A DNA stretch of 64,000 bases, from contig NZ_CP125619.1 in assembly GCF_030053115.1 (NCBI RefSeq), positions 1,117,001 through 1,181,000 on the forward strand, written 5' to 3'. Every line of letters starts with the position of its first letter. The stretch's first letter is position 1. A program made the position numbers and the translations under genes. This stretch comes from Pseudomonas svalbardensis. GTDB taxonomy: Bacteria; Pseudomonadota; Gammaproteobacteria; Pseudomonadales; Pseudomonadaceae. The notes under the pieces were generated by a model. That model ran no database searches. It was not told the DNA's origin and worked only from the letters and a program-made list of their open reading frames with translations. Positions 35,906 to 45,016 of the stretch are shown one piece after another.

Positions 35906-36169
35906 TCAAGGCAGCAGCTCGCTGTCCGCCTTCATTACATCCGTCTCGCCATTGGCCACAAGCCAGCGAAACAGCTCTGTCACGGACACCGTGTGGCTGC
36001 GTTCAATCCATCGCACCAGCGCCGGGCCATAGTGTTCGGTGTAGCGGCTGAGCACCAGATGGCGACAGTCCGCTGACAGGCGCAGGGTAATTTCCCGACA
36101 GTGCAAAGTGGCCGGGTCGTGCTGGATGACCCGTTGCTGCAGAATCAGGCCATTGCCTTCAGAAACCAT
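35906..36169 (-). CDS. Small hypothetical protein overlapping mlaA
   Basis: An 87-residue soluble protein, MVSEGNGLILQQRVIQHD...HLVLSRYTEHYGPALVRWIERSHTVSVTELFRWLVANGETD. Its ATG lies inside the last codons of mlaA (11-base overlap, ATGGTTTCTGA), so translation is probably coupled. I do not recognise a family. The overlap and shared strand imply a role with mlaA or at least co-expression. Confidence 0.7.
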   Translation of the reverse strand: MVSEGNGLILQQRVIQHDPATLHCREITLRLSADCRHLVLSRYTEHYGPALVRWIERSHTVSVTELFRWLVANGETDVMKADSELLP

Positions 36170-36950
36170 CGGCCGGTGCTCCTGTGCATTGATGTTTGGT
36201 TGTCTGCGCCGAACCTTGTTTGCCATCGGCGACATAAGCGGCACGATGCTCGGCGACTACGTTGCGTAACGCGCTGTAGTAGTCCGGCAGTTTTTGCAGG
36301 CTGTCGGTCAGCGGTAGGGCTTCTGCGCGACCATCGACGATGCCGCCGACGGTGCTGATGGTGGACAACGTGTCCACGGTGTCGCTGTTGCTGCCAAACG
36401 GATTGACCACAAAACCGAGCACGCGGCCGGCGGCGTCGCGGCTGTTCGAGGTGCCGAGCAATGGCAACTCGACGATTGGCCCGTTGCCGATGCCCCACAC
36501 GCCGAACGTCTGGCCGAAATCTGCGTCGTGACGCGGGATACCGGCCATGCCGGAGACATCGATCAAGCCCACCACGCCGACGGTGGTGTTCAGCACGAAA
36601 CGCCCCAGAGTATTGGCCGAGCGCATCGGGTTGCCTTGCAGCAGGTCATTGATGAAAACCTTGGGCTCGCCAAAGTTCGCCACAAAGTTATGCACGCCAG
36701 TCTGGAAAACGTTCGGCAAGTAGCGATAGCCGAGAGCGACCGGCGCCAAGGCATAGTCATCGACCACCTGGTTGAACGCGAAGACGCCGCGATTGAGCGG
36801 CTCCGCCGGGTCGTACACCGAATAGGCGATGTCGGCGCAACTCACTTCGGTGGTGGACGGCGGCTGACTGCTGCAACCCGCCAGCCCTGCGGCCAGCAAG
36901 GTAATCGAAGTGGTGCGGGCCAGCCAGGGAGCACATTTGAAAGGCAACAT
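36159..36950 (-). CDS. mlaA: MlaA (VacJ), outer-membrane lipid-asymmetry lipoprotein
   Basis: Removes misplaced phospholipids from the outer leaflet of the outer membrane and passes them to MlaC. The 263-residue protein has a signal peptide with lipobox LAGC (TTSITLLAAGLAGCSSQ). The VacJ core follows: YDPAEPLNRGVFAFNQVVDDYALAPVALGY, PKVFINDLLQGN, RFVLNTTVGVVGLIDVSG and DFGQTFGVWGIGNGPIVELPLLG. The ATG at 36950 is chosen to give the signal. It is divergent from a two-component system across 169 bases. Confidence 0.95.
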   Translation of the reverse strand: MLPFKCAPWLARTTSITLLAAGLAGCSSQPPSTTEVSCADIAYSVYDPAEPLNRGVFAFNQVVDDYALAPVALGYRYLPNVFQTGVHNFVANFGEPKVFINDLLQGNPMRSANTLGRFVLNTTVGVVGLIDVSGMAGIPRHDADFGQTFGVWGIGNGPIVELPLLGTSNSRDAAGRVLGFVVNPFGSNSDTVDTLSTISTVGGIVDGRAEALPLTDSLQKLPDYYSALRNVVAEHRAAYVADGKQGSAQTTKHQCTGAPADGF

Positions 36951-37119
36951 GGACGCAAGTCTCGGGGGAGGAATTCGCCGAGAGGCTGAGCCCCAAGCCT
37001 TGCGCAAAGATGTCTGGTTTGTTGCGGCGCTGACGTTTTATTGCAGGATTGAAATATATGACGCGCTGCCGTGAATGGTTTTAGATGGCGGCTCCATTCG
37101 CCCCCTTAAGTGACCTTCG

Positions 37120-37830
37120 GTGAACAGCCTTTTAATTGTGGACGACGACCTTGAAGTCCTCGATCTACTGAAAAAATTCTTCGTGCAGCACGGCTACAGC
37201 GTCGAGGTCGCCACCGACGGCCCGTCGCTGTGGGCGGCCATCGAGCGCCAGCCGCCAGACCTGATCATTCTTGATGTGATGTTGCCGGGGGACAGCGGGC
37301 TGATCCTGTGCCAGCAACTGCGGATCCGACACGCAATACCGGTGATCATGCTGACCGCCATGGGCGAACTCAGCGACCGGGTCGTTGGCCTGGAACTGGG
37401 CGCCGACGATTACCTGACCAAACCCTTCGACGCCCGTGAGCTGCTGGCCAGAGTGCGCGCCGTGCTGCGCCGCGTGGACGAGCGCAGTCCGGTATCGCAG
37501 GAACGGCCACGGCCGCTGATCGACTTCGCCGACTGGCACCTGGACGTTACGCGTCGGGAGCTGCGTTCGCCGGACAACGTGATGATTCCGCTGTCGGCCG
37601 GTGAGTTTGACTTGCTGCTGGTCTTCGTCGAACACCCGCAGCGCATTCTCACCCGCGAGCAATTGCTGGACCTGGCGCGCGGGCATTGCCATGACGCTTT
37701 TGATCGCAGCATCGACGTTCAAGTCAGCCGCCTGCGGCGCAAACTCGAGTCCGACACCAAACGACCGGCGATGATTCGCACCGTGCGCAATGGCGGTTAC
37801 CTGTTCACGCCCAGCGTGACGCGGCGATGA
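37120..37830 (+). CDS. OmpR-family response regulator
   Basis: A 236-residue regulator beginning at GTG: LLIVDDDLEVLDLLKKFF, phospho-Asp in LIILDVMLPGDSG, Lys in YLTKPFDARELL, and a winged-helix domain (LSAGEFDLLLVFVEHPQRILTREQLLDLARG...IDVQVSRLRRKLE...TVRNGGYLF). The gene overlaps the kinase gene by 4 bases. It is divergent from mlaA, so mlaA is a candidate target, by position only. Confidence 0.92.
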   Translation: MNSLLIVDDDLEVLDLLKKFFVQHGYSVEVATDGPSLWAAIERQPPDLIILDVMLPGDSGLILCQQLRIRHAIPVIMLTAMGELSDRVVGLELGADDYLTKPFDARELLARVRAVLRRVDERSPVSQERPRPLIDFADWHLDVTRRELRSPDNVMIPLSAGEFDLLLVFVEHPQRILTREQLLDLARGHCHDAFDRSIDVQVSRLRRKLESDTKRPAMIRTVRNGGYLFTPSVTRR

Positions 37831-39173
37831 GCTGGCTGAAGCGGATTCGTCGGGATACGGTGGCGCGCTGGATCGCATTGACGATCATTTTGGCCATGCT
37901 CATTTCATTGGCACTCAACGGGCTGTTTATCCAACTGGCCGGCGTGTGGGCCCGTCCGCCGTTGACCGAAACCGGTCTGCTGGAAAAAGCCGCGGCCATC
38001 AGCCGCGTCATCGAGGCCGCTCCGGCGCCCCTGCGCAATCCGTTGGCGCAAGCCGCCAGCGAGAATGGCTTCACCGTCAGTTGGCACCCTGATCGGCACG
38101 ATCTCAATCTGCCGACCGTGGACGATCCGAAGTCCGGCATCGGCTCGACCATCTTGCAGCCGATGCTCAGAGCCCCTGACCGGCGCATCGAAGCCTATGA
38201 ACCGGCCGACTGGACGGAGCACACGGCGGACGCACGTTACGCGCTGCTGATCGAGCTATCGGATTCGTCCTGGCTGATGTTCTCCGCGCCCTCACGCAGT
38301 TGGGGCCTCGACGAAACGCCACGCTACCTGATCGTGATCCTGCTGGTGCTGATCTCCACCGCACTGGTCGCACTGATCGCCACCCGGCGCCTCGCCACAC
38401 CTTTGCAGCACTTTGCCGACGGTGCCCGACGCTTCGGCGTGGACTTCCGCGCACCGCCCATCGAACCGCTGGGCCCACAGGAAATTCGCCAGGCCATCCT
38501 CGCATTCAACGCCATGCAGGCCCAGTTGCAGCACTTCATCCGCGACCGCACGCAAATGCTCGCCGCCATCTCCCACGACCTGCGCGCGCCCCTGACGCGG
38601 ATGCGCTTGCGGGGCGAATTCATCGAGGACAGCGAGCAACAGCAGCGGTTGTTTCGTGATGTGGATGAAATGCAGGCGATGATCAACTCGGCGTTGGAGT
38701 TCTTCCGCGATGACGCCCGGCTTGAGCCGGCGACCCAGTTTGATCTGGCGGAACTGCTGCAAACGTTGCTGGATGATTATCGCGATCAGGGAGTCGACAT
38801 TACGTTCAGCGGGCCGCTGCGGTGGGTGTATTTCGGGCGACCGTTGGGGCTTAAGCGGGTGATGACCAATCTGCTGGATAACGCGATCAAGTACGGTAAT
38901 GAACCGGGGATTGAACTGATCCCCGGAGCCGGGGAGGTGAGGATCAACGTACTGGATCGTGGGCCGGGTATTCCTGAGTCCAGTCTTGAACAGGTTTTTG
39001 CACCGTTCTTCAGAATGGAGGGGTCGCGGAACAAAAGCACGGGGGGTGTTGGTTTGGGGTTATCGGCGGCGCGGGCGATTGTGCTGGAACACGGAGGCGA
39101 GCTGACACTGCGTAATCGGTCGACGGGTGGGTTGGAGGCGTTGGTGGTGTTGCCGGTGCATCCGGCAGCGTGA
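37827..39173 (+). CDS. Sensor histidine kinase
   Basis: A 448-residue kinase: N-terminal TM (RWIALTIILAMLISLALNGLFI), a periplasmic loop of ~130 residues, a second TM (YLIVILLVLISTALVALIAT), HAMP, H-box AAISHDLRAPLTRMRLRGEFI, N-box TNLLDNAIKYG and G boxes DRGPGIP and GVGLGLSAARAI. It follows its response regulator with an ATGA overlap. The signal is unknown. Confidence 0.92.
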   Translation: MSWLKRIRRDTVARWIALTIILAMLISLALNGLFIQLAGVWARPPLTETGLLEKAAAISRVIEAAPAPLRNPLAQAASENGFTVSWHPDRHDLNLPTVDDPKSGIGSTILQPMLRAPDRRIEAYEPADWTEHTADARYALLIELSDSSWLMFSAPSRSWGLDETPRYLIVILLVLISTALVALIATRRLATPLQHFADGARRFGVDFRAPPIEPLGPQEIRQAILAFNAMQAQLQHFIRDRTQMLAAISHDLRAPLTRMRLRGEFIEDSEQQQRLFRDVDEMQAMINSALEFFRDDARLEPATQFDLAELLQTLLDDYRDQGVDITFSGPLRWVYFGRPLGLKRVMTNLLDNAIKYGNEPGIELIPGAGEVRINVLDRGPGIPESSLEQVFAPFFRMEGSRNKSTGGVGLGLSAARAIVLEHGGELTLRNRSTGGLEALVVLPVHPAA

Positions 39174-39184
39174 AGTCATGAAAC

Positions 39185-39409
39185 GCCCCTTGGCTAATGC
39201 CGATCAGTTAAGCCATTTCAGCCGCAACGCAAACTTTGTAGCAGCTGGCGAAGCCTGCGTTCGGCTGCGCAGCAGTCGTAAAACCTGAGTTTGCGGTCGT
39301 CCTGAAACACCGCATCGGCTGATTTCACGACTGCTGCGCAGCCGAACGCAGGCTTCGCCAGCTGCTACGAATCGCGTTTTGCTTAACTGATCGACATTAG
39401 CCCCTTGGC
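39185..39409. mobile_element. MITE-like element with IS4-type ends and 10-base target duplication
   Basis: Element body 39195-39399. The left end TAATGCCGATCAGTTAAGC is identical over 19 bases to the right-hand inverted repeat of the IS copies at 58.5-61.5 kb, and the right end differs at one base. Perfect direct repeats GCCCCTTGGC flank it (39185-39194 and 39400-39409). It contains no transposase. Inside is a long inverted repeat of the REPIN kind (39239-39369). It lies between the histidine kinase and fdsD, within a terminator-like hairpin sequence (39403-39430). Confidence 0.8.
39239..39369. repeat. Large inverted repeat (REPIN type) inside the MITE-like element
   Basis: Arms of about 40 bases, GTAGCAGCTGGCGAAGCCTG... 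and ...CAGGCTTCGCCAGCTGCTAC, flank about 45 bases. The arm sequence is of a REP class different from the GTGGGAGC elements elsewhere in the window. Confidence 0.85.
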
Positions 39410-39440
39410 CTGTCTTCACAGACCAAGGGATCATCTGAAC

Positions 39441-39662
39441 CTAAGCCTCCCAGCCCGCCCCACTGACCGCTGCCTGAGCCAGTGGATGCAAATCTGCCCC
39501 CTGATGCTCCGTCTGCCAGGCCAGCAACTCCTTGCGCATACCAGGCGTCCAGTACATCTGCAGATGATTACGCACGCCGAGTACGGCCTGTTGCTGGTCC
39601 GGTTGGCTGGCGAAGTACTGGGCGATCTGATTGGCCATTTTGATCAGATTTTCAGTGCTCAT
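39441..39662 (-). CDS. fdsD: FdsD, formate dehydrogenase delta subunit
   Basis: A 73-residue protein, MSTENLIKMANQIAQYFASQPDQQ..HLQMYWTPGMRKELLAW, which is the FdsD/DUF family found with soluble NAD-dependent formate dehydrogenases. It starts 4 bases inside the end of fdsA. It is needed for full activity in relatives; its mechanism is not settled. Confidence 0.9.
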   Translation of the reverse strand: MSTENLIKMANQIAQYFASQPDQQQAVLGVRNHLQMYWTPGMRKELLAWQTEHQGADLHPLAQAAVSGAGWEA

Positions 39663-42556
39663 CGGCGTACCTCGGCTTTAGAGCCACGCGCCTGGCGGCG
39701 TTCGTCGAGCAAGCGTTGTTGGTTGTCACTAAATTCCTGATAGCGTTTTTGCCACTCGGAAGGGTGGTAGACGCGGCTGACTTCCACGGCGGTGACCTTG
39801 TACTCCGGACAGTTGGTGGCCCAGTCGGAGTTGTCGGTGGTGATGACGTTGGCCCCCGACTCAGGGAAGTGGAAAGTGGTGTACACCACGCCCGGGGCGA
39901 CCCGTTCGGTGACCCGCGCACGCAGTACGGTCTGTCCGGCGCGGCTGCCGATGCCGACCCAGTCACCTTCGTTGATGCCACGGCTCTCGGCGTCGGTCGG
40001 GTGGATTTCCAGACGGTCTTCGTCGTGCCAGGCGACGTTTTCGGTACGCCGGGTCTGGGCGCCGACGTTGTACTGGCTGAGGATGCGCCCGGTGGTCAGC
40101 AGAAGCGGATAGCGATTGTTGACCTTTTCCTCGGTGGGCACATAGCCGGTGAGCATGAAACGCCCCTTGCCGCGTACAAATTCATCGATGTGCATGGTCG
40201 GCGTGCCGTCCGGTGCCGCTGCGTTGCACGGCCATTGCAGGCTGCCGTGGCGATCCAGTTCGGTGTAGCTGACGTTGGTGAAGGTCGGCGTCAGGCTGGC
40301 GATTTCATCCATGATTTCTGACGGGTGCTGGTAGTTCATCGGGTAGCCCAGAGCGTTGGCCAGGGCCACCGTGCCTTCCCAGTCGGCCTTGCCACCCAGC
40401 GGTTCCATGACTTTGCGCACCCGAGAGATGCGCCGCTCGGCGTTGGTGAAGGTGCCGTCTTTTTCCAGGAACGAGCTGCCCGGCAGGAACACGTGGGCGA
40501 ACTTGGCGGTTTCGTTGAGGAAAATATCCTGCACCACCACGCATTCCATGGCCGACAGCGCCGCGGTGACGTGCTGGGTATTGGGGTCGCTTTGGGCGAT
40601 GTCTTCGCCCTGGCAATACAAGCCCTTGAAGCTGCCGCCCAAAGCAGCCTCGAACATGTTGGGGATGCGCAGGCCCGGGTCGGGTTGCAGGGTGACGTTC
40701 CAGGCTTGTTCGAACTGTGCCCGTACCACCTCGTTGGAAATGTGTCGGTAACCGGGCAGCTCATGGGGGAAGGAGCCCATGTCGCAGGAACCCTGAACGT
40801 TGTTCTGTCCACGCAGTGGGTTCACGCCCACGCCTTCGCGGCCGATGTTGCCGGTGGCCATGGCCAGGTTGGCGATGCCCATGACCGCGGTGCTGCCCTG
40901 GCTGTGCTCGGTGACGCCCAGGCCGTAGTAGATCGCCGCGTTGCCGCCAGTGGCATACAGACGGGCGGCGGCACGGATGTCGGCAGCGTCTACGCCGCAG
41001 ATGGGGCCAAGGACTTCCGGCGAGTTTTCCGCGCGGCTGACGAACTCGCTCCAGTGGGCGAAATCCGTTCCCTCGCAACGAGCGTCGATGAAGGGCTGAT
41101 TGAGCAGGCCTTCGGTGACGATGACATGGGCCAGTGCGTTGAGCATGGCGACGTTGGTGCCCGGGCGCAGGGCCAAGTGCAGTTCGGCGCGGGCATGCAC
41201 CGAGTCCACCAGATCAATGCGTCGTGGGTCGATGACGATCAGTCGCGCGCCTTCACGCAGGCGGCGTTTGAGCTGGGAGGCGAACACCGGGTGGGCGTCG
41301 CTGGGGTTGGCGCCCATCACCAGGATCACGTCGGCCTGCATCACCGAGTCGAAACTCTGGGTGCCGGCGGACTCGCCAAGGGTTTGTTTCAGGCCATAGC
41401 CGGTCGGCGAGTGGCAGACCCGCGCACAGGTGTCGACGTTGTTGTTGCCGAACGCGGCGCGCACCAGTTTTTGCACCAGATAGGTTTCTTCGTTGGTGCA
41501 GCGGCTGGAGGTGATGCCACCAATGGAGTCGCGGCCGTATTTCTGCTGCAGTCGGCGGAATTCGCTGGCGGCGTAGGTCACCGCTTCATCCCAGCTGACT
41601 TCCTGCCAAGGATCGTTGATGTGCTGGCGGATCATCGGCTTGGTGATGCGATCCGGGTGGGTGGCGTAGCCCCAGGCAAAGCGCCCTTTGACGCAAGAGT
41701 GGCCGTGGTTGGCCTGGCCGTTCTTGTCCGGAACCATGCGCACCAGTTGGTCGCCTTTCATCTCGGCCCGGAACGAGCAGCCCACGCCGCAATAGGCACA
41801 GGTGGTGATCACGCTGCGTTCCGGCTGACCCAGTTCGACCACGCTTTTTTCCATCAAGGTCGCGGTGGGGCAGGCTTGCACACAGGCGCCGCAGGACACG
41901 CACTCCGAGTCGAGGAAGTTTTCGCCACCGGCGGCCGCGACCCGGGATTCGAAACCGCGCCCGGTAATGGTCAGGGCAAAGGTGCCCTGGGTTTCTTCGC
42001 AGGCGCGCACGCAGCGGTTGCAGACGATGCACTTGCTCGGGTCGTAGTCGAAGTAGGGGTTGGAAGTGTCTTTCGTGTCGGCCAGATGGTTGTCGCCTTC
42101 ATAGCCGTAACGCACTTCCCGCAGGCCGACCTGGCCGGCGACGGTTTGCAGTTCGCAGTTGCCGTTGGCCGAGCAGGTCAGGCAGTCCAGCGGGTGATCG
42201 GAGATGTACAGCTCCATAACGTTGCGGCGCAGGGTCGCGAGCTTCGGCGTCTGGGTGTACACGCTCATGCCTTCGCTGACCGGCGTAGTGCAAGACGCCG
42301 GGTAGCCGCGCATGCCGTCGATCTCCACCAGGCACATGCGGCAGGAGCCGAAGGCTTCCAGGCTGTCGGTGGCACACAGTTTGGGAATGGTGGTGCCCAG
42401 CAGCGCAGCGGCGCGCATCACCGAAGTGCCTTCGGGCACGCTGATGCTGCGGCCGTCGATGTTCAGGGTGACCTGCACCTGGCTGTGGCGGGCCGGGGTT
42501 CCAAGGTCAAGAGCGCCTAGATCGATATCTGTGGCAGGGTCGAAGAGAGTGATCAT
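39659..42556 (-). CDS. fdsA: FdsA, molybdenum-containing formate dehydrogenase alpha subunit
   Basis: Oxidises formate to CO2 at a Mo-bis-MGD centre. The 965-residue protein has, in order, an N-terminal ferredoxin-like [2Fe-2S] domain (SLEAFGSCRMCLVEIDG), a His/Cys cluster segment (HPLDCLTCSANGNCELQ), two [4Fe-4S] motifs (CIVCNRCVRACEETQ, CVSCGACVQACPT), a further [4Fe-4S] site (CAYCGVGCSF) and the molybdopterin domain with the presumed Mo-ligand Cys in CARVCHSPTGYG. The ATG at 42556 overlaps the fdsB stop. It depends on the Mo cofactor pathway that includes moaCDE. Confidence 0.95.
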   Translation of the reverse strand: MITLFDPATDIDLGALDLGTPARHSQVQVTLNIDGRSISVPEGTSVMRAAALLGTTIPKLCATDSLEAFGSCRMCLVEIDGMRGYPASCTTPVSEGMSVYTQTPKLATLRRNVMELYISDHPLDCLTCSANGNCELQTVAGQVGLREVRYGYEGDNHLADTKDTSNPYFDYDPSKCIVCNRCVRACEETQGTFALTITGRGFESRVAAAGGENFLDSECVSCGACVQACPTATLMEKSVVELGQPERSVITTCAYCGVGCSFRAEMKGDQLVRMVPDKNGQANHGHSCVKGRFAWGYATHPDRITKPMIRQHINDPWQEVSWDEAVTYAASEFRRLQQKYGRDSIGGITSSRCTNEETYLVQKLVRAAFGNNNVDTCARVCHSPTGYGLKQTLGESAGTQSFDSVMQADVILVMGANPSDAHPVFASQLKRRLREGARLIVIDPRRIDLVDSVHARAELHLALRPGTNVAMLNALAHVIVTEGLLNQPFIDARCEGTDFAHWSEFVSRAENSPEVLGPICGVDAADIRAAARLYATGGNAAIYYGLGVTEHSQGSTAVMGIANLAMATGNIGREGVGVNPLRGQNNVQGSCDMGSFPHELPGYRHISNEVVRAQFEQAWNVTLQPDPGLRIPNMFEAALGGSFKGLYCQGEDIAQSDPNTQHVTAALSAMECVVVQDIFLNETAKFAHVFLPGSSFLEKDGTFTNAERRISRVRKVMEPLGGKADWEGTVALANALGYPMNYQHPSEIMDEIASLTPTFTNVSYTELDRHGSLQWPCNAAAPDGTPTMHIDEFVRGKGRFMLTGYVPTEEKVNNRYPLLLTTGRILSQYNVGAQTRRTENVAWHDEDRLEIHPTDAESRGINEGDWVGIGSRAGQTVLRARVTERVAPGVVYTTFHFPESGANVITTDNSDWATNCPEYKVTAVEVSRVYHPSEWQKRYQEFSDNQQRLLDERRQARGSKAEVRR

Positions 42557-44106
42557 TGGTCGGCCTCCGAAGGTTGCAGACCGAAGTCGGCGGGGAAGTG
42601 CTTGAGGGCGCTGGCTACCGGAAAAGAGACCATGCCGCCCAACGCGCACAGCGAACCGTATTGCAGGGTGTCGCACAGGTCCTTGAGGATGATCACCTGC
42701 TCATCGCGACCGTTCTGGTCAGGTGCGGCCAGCAGACGGTCGATCACCTCCACGCCCCGGGTCGAGCCGATGCGGCATGGGGTGCATTTTCCACAGGATT
42801 CCTCGGCGCAGAACTGCATGGCGAAGCGCGCCATGTGGGCCATGTCCAGGCTGTCGTCAGCCACCACCACACCGCCGTGACCGAGCATGGCGCCGATGGC
42901 GGCGAAGGCTTCGTAATCCAGCGGCGTGTCGAATTGACTTGGCGGCACCCAGGCGCCGAGGGGGCCACCGACCTGGGCGGCCTTCAGCGGTCGGCCACTC
43001 GCGGTGCCACCGCCGTAGTCTTCCACCAGTTCCCGAAGGGTCAGGCCAAAGGCCCGTTCCACCAAACCGCCATGACGAATATTGCCCGCCAGCTGGAAAG
43101 GCATCGTGCCGAGGGAACGGCCCATGCCGTAATCGCGATAAAACTGCGCGCCCTTGGCCAGAATCAGCGGCACCGAGGCCAGGGTCAGCACGTTGTGCAC
43201 CAGGGTCGGCAAGCCAAACAGGCCCTGCAACGCGGGGATAGGCGGCTTGGCGCGAACGATCCCGCGCTTGCCTTCGAGAGAGTCCAGCAGCGCGGTTTCC
43301 TCACCGCAGATGTAAGCGCCGGCACCGACTCGCACTTCCATATCGAATGCCTGACCGCTGCCGCCGACATTGGCGCCGAGGTAACCGGCGGATCGGGCAA
43401 TGTTCAGTGCCTCGCGCAGTGTCGCCACGGCTTGTGGATATTCCGAGCGCACGTAGATGTAGCCGTAGCTGGCGCCGACGGTGATGCCGGCAATGGCCAT
43501 GCCTTCGATCAGCAGGAAGGGGTCGCCTTCCATCAACATGCGGTCAGCAAAGGTGCCGGAGTCGCCTTCGTCGGCGTTGCACACAATGTACTTTTGCGCC
43601 GCCTGAGTGGCGCGCACCGTGCGCCATTTGATCCCGGCCGGGAAGGCTGCGCCGCCACGGCCACGCAGGCCCGAATCGAACACCGCGGTCGCGGTCTGCT
43701 CGCCGCCCAGGGCGATGGCTTGGGTCAAGCCCTCGAAGCCGCCGTGGGCCCGGTAATCGTCCAGCGACAGCGGCCGGGTAATACCGGCGCGGGCGAACAG
43801 CAGGCGTTGTTGAGTCTTCAGATATGGCAGCTCTTCCACCAGGCCCAAGGCCAGTGGATGGGTGGACGGCTCGCCTTGCAGGGCTTCGAGCACGGATGGC
43901 ACATCGGCGGCGGTCAGCGGGCCGAAGCCGATCCGTCCTTGCGGGCTGTCCACTTCCAGCAGTGGTTCCAGCCAATACAGGCCGCGAGAGCTGGTGCGTT
44001 GCAGGTCCAGATTGCTTTCTGGGGACTGATTGGCAAGGGCCAAGGCCACCTCATCGGCGCCCACGGCACGGGCCAGAGAGTCAGCGGACAGATAAAGAGT
44101 CGGCAT
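42553..44106 (-). CDS. fdsB: FdsB, formate dehydrogenase beta subunit (NADH/FMN, NuoF-like)
   Basis: Transfers electrons from FdsA clusters to NAD+. The 517-residue protein is NuoF-like with the FMN/NAD glycine-rich stretch GLRGRGGAAFPAGIKW, the flavin segment YIVCNADEGDSGTFADR, GAYICGEETALLDSLEG and the [4Fe-4S] motif EESCGKCTPCRIG. The N-terminal ~110 residues form a separate small domain. Two adjacent ATGs occur (44109, 44106); the second has GGAGG at 7 bases and is chosen. Confidence 0.94.
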   Translation of the reverse strand: MPTLYLSADSLARAVGADEVALALANQSPESNLDLQRTSSRGLYWLEPLLEVDSPQGRIGFGPLTAADVPSVLEALQGEPSTHPLALGLVEELPYLKTQQRLLFARAGITRPLSLDDYRAHGGFEGLTQAIALGGEQTATAVFDSGLRGRGGAAFPAGIKWRTVRATQAAQKYIVCNADEGDSGTFADRMLMEGDPFLLIEGMAIAGITVGASYGYIYVRSEYPQAVATLREALNIARSAGYLGANVGGSGQAFDMEVRVGAGAYICGEETALLDSLEGKRGIVRAKPPIPALQGLFGLPTLVHNVLTLASVPLILAKGAQFYRDYGMGRSLGTMPFQLAGNIRHGGLVERAFGLTLRELVEDYGGGTASGRPLKAAQVGGPLGAWVPPSQFDTPLDYEAFAAIGAMLGHGGVVVADDSLDMAHMARFAMQFCAEESCGKCTPCRIGSTRGVEVIDRLLAAPDQNGRDEQVIILKDLCDTLQYGSLCALGGMVSFPVASALKHFPADFGLQPSEADQ

Positions 44107-44582
44107 CATGCGTCCTCCCGGCAAGCGTCGAGCAAGGCATCCAGACGCTCGGCACTGAGCCGCGCATACACCTGACCATCCAACTCCAGGGCTGGCGAGC
44201 AGGCGCAGGCGCCGAGGCAATACACCGGGCGCAGGCTGATGTTGCCGTCGGCGCTGCTGCCGTGGTCGTCGAGTTGCAGGCGTTCGCGCAATTGCGCGGC
44301 GAGCTGCTCGGCGCCGCGGCTCTTGCAGGACTCGGCCCGGCACAGACGCAGGATATGCCGGGCCGGAGGCGCGGTGCGGAAGTCATGGTAGAAGCTGATC
44401 ACCCCGCGAACCTCGGCCTGACTCAGGTTTAGCGCGTGGGCAATCTCGGGGATGGCGGCATCGGGGATGTAACCGATGCCCTCCTGAATCTCATGAAGAA
44501 TGGGCAACAGCGCGCCCGGGGAGCGTTTGTGGCGCTCCAGCAGGCTGTTGACCATAGGCAGGTGCAACATCTCATCAGGCAT
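44106..44582 (-). CDS. fdsG: FdsG, formate dehydrogenase gamma subunit (NuoE-like)
   Basis: A 158-residue thioredoxin-fold [2Fe-2S] protein of the NuoE family: ALLPILHEIQEGIGYIPDAAIPEIAHALNLSQAEVRGVISFYHDFR, then cluster cysteines in CRAESC and CLGACACSP. It is first in the operon fdsG-fdsB-fdsA-fdsD. The ATG at 44582 has AGGA 7 bases upstream. The soluble complex links formate oxidation to NADH. Confidence 0.94.
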   Translation of the reverse strand: MPDEMLHLPMVNSLLERHKRSPGALLPILHEIQEGIGYIPDAAIPEIAHALNLSQAEVRGVISFYHDFRTAPPARHILRLCRAESCKSRGAEQLAAQLRERLQLDDHGSSADGNISLRPVYCLGACACSPALELDGQVYARLSAERLDALLDACREDA

Positions 44583-45016
44583 ACAGCATTCCTCACGGTC
44601 ACGGACAAACCAGATGGTTGTCGTTCGTCCGAAAGTGTCGGCTGCGGCACTCACACCACGTCACGGTATCGTGGCAATTTCAGGCCGTTGGCCAGGGCAC
44701 CCTGAGCGGGCATCTTGTTGTGCCCGGCGCGGTCTTCGCCGCACCTCTATAAGGGCATTAAGGCAGCTTGCCACGCTGCTTTTGATTCATCTGCACCAAA
44801 GCGACGTGTTCGGTTCTTTCTACGACCTTCTATTGAGTCTAGAAGAGTGCGGCCCGAGGCGTCGTCCCTGAATGGTCGATGGCGTCGAAGTCACCTATCG
44901 AGGTGTCCGGAATTAGTTGACCACTACACAGTTGGTCACCAGTTTCCGGCGCTTGTGCCAAGCTGATGGAGTGTTAATACGCCTACCGCTCAGGCAAACC
45001 TCAGGAAGCCCATGAC
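44583..45016. other. Intergenic, no gene recognised
   Basis: 434 bases between fdsG and the divergent channel gene, which must hold both promoters. I see no clear sigma54 or activator site and no small gene with a ribosome site. Confidence 0.5.

Noticed and set aside
40325..42520. 731-codon open frame on the plus strand opposite fdsA
   Set aside because: Antisense shadow of a high-GC gene; no ribosome site or recognisable domain, while fdsA on the other strand has complete cofactor motifs.
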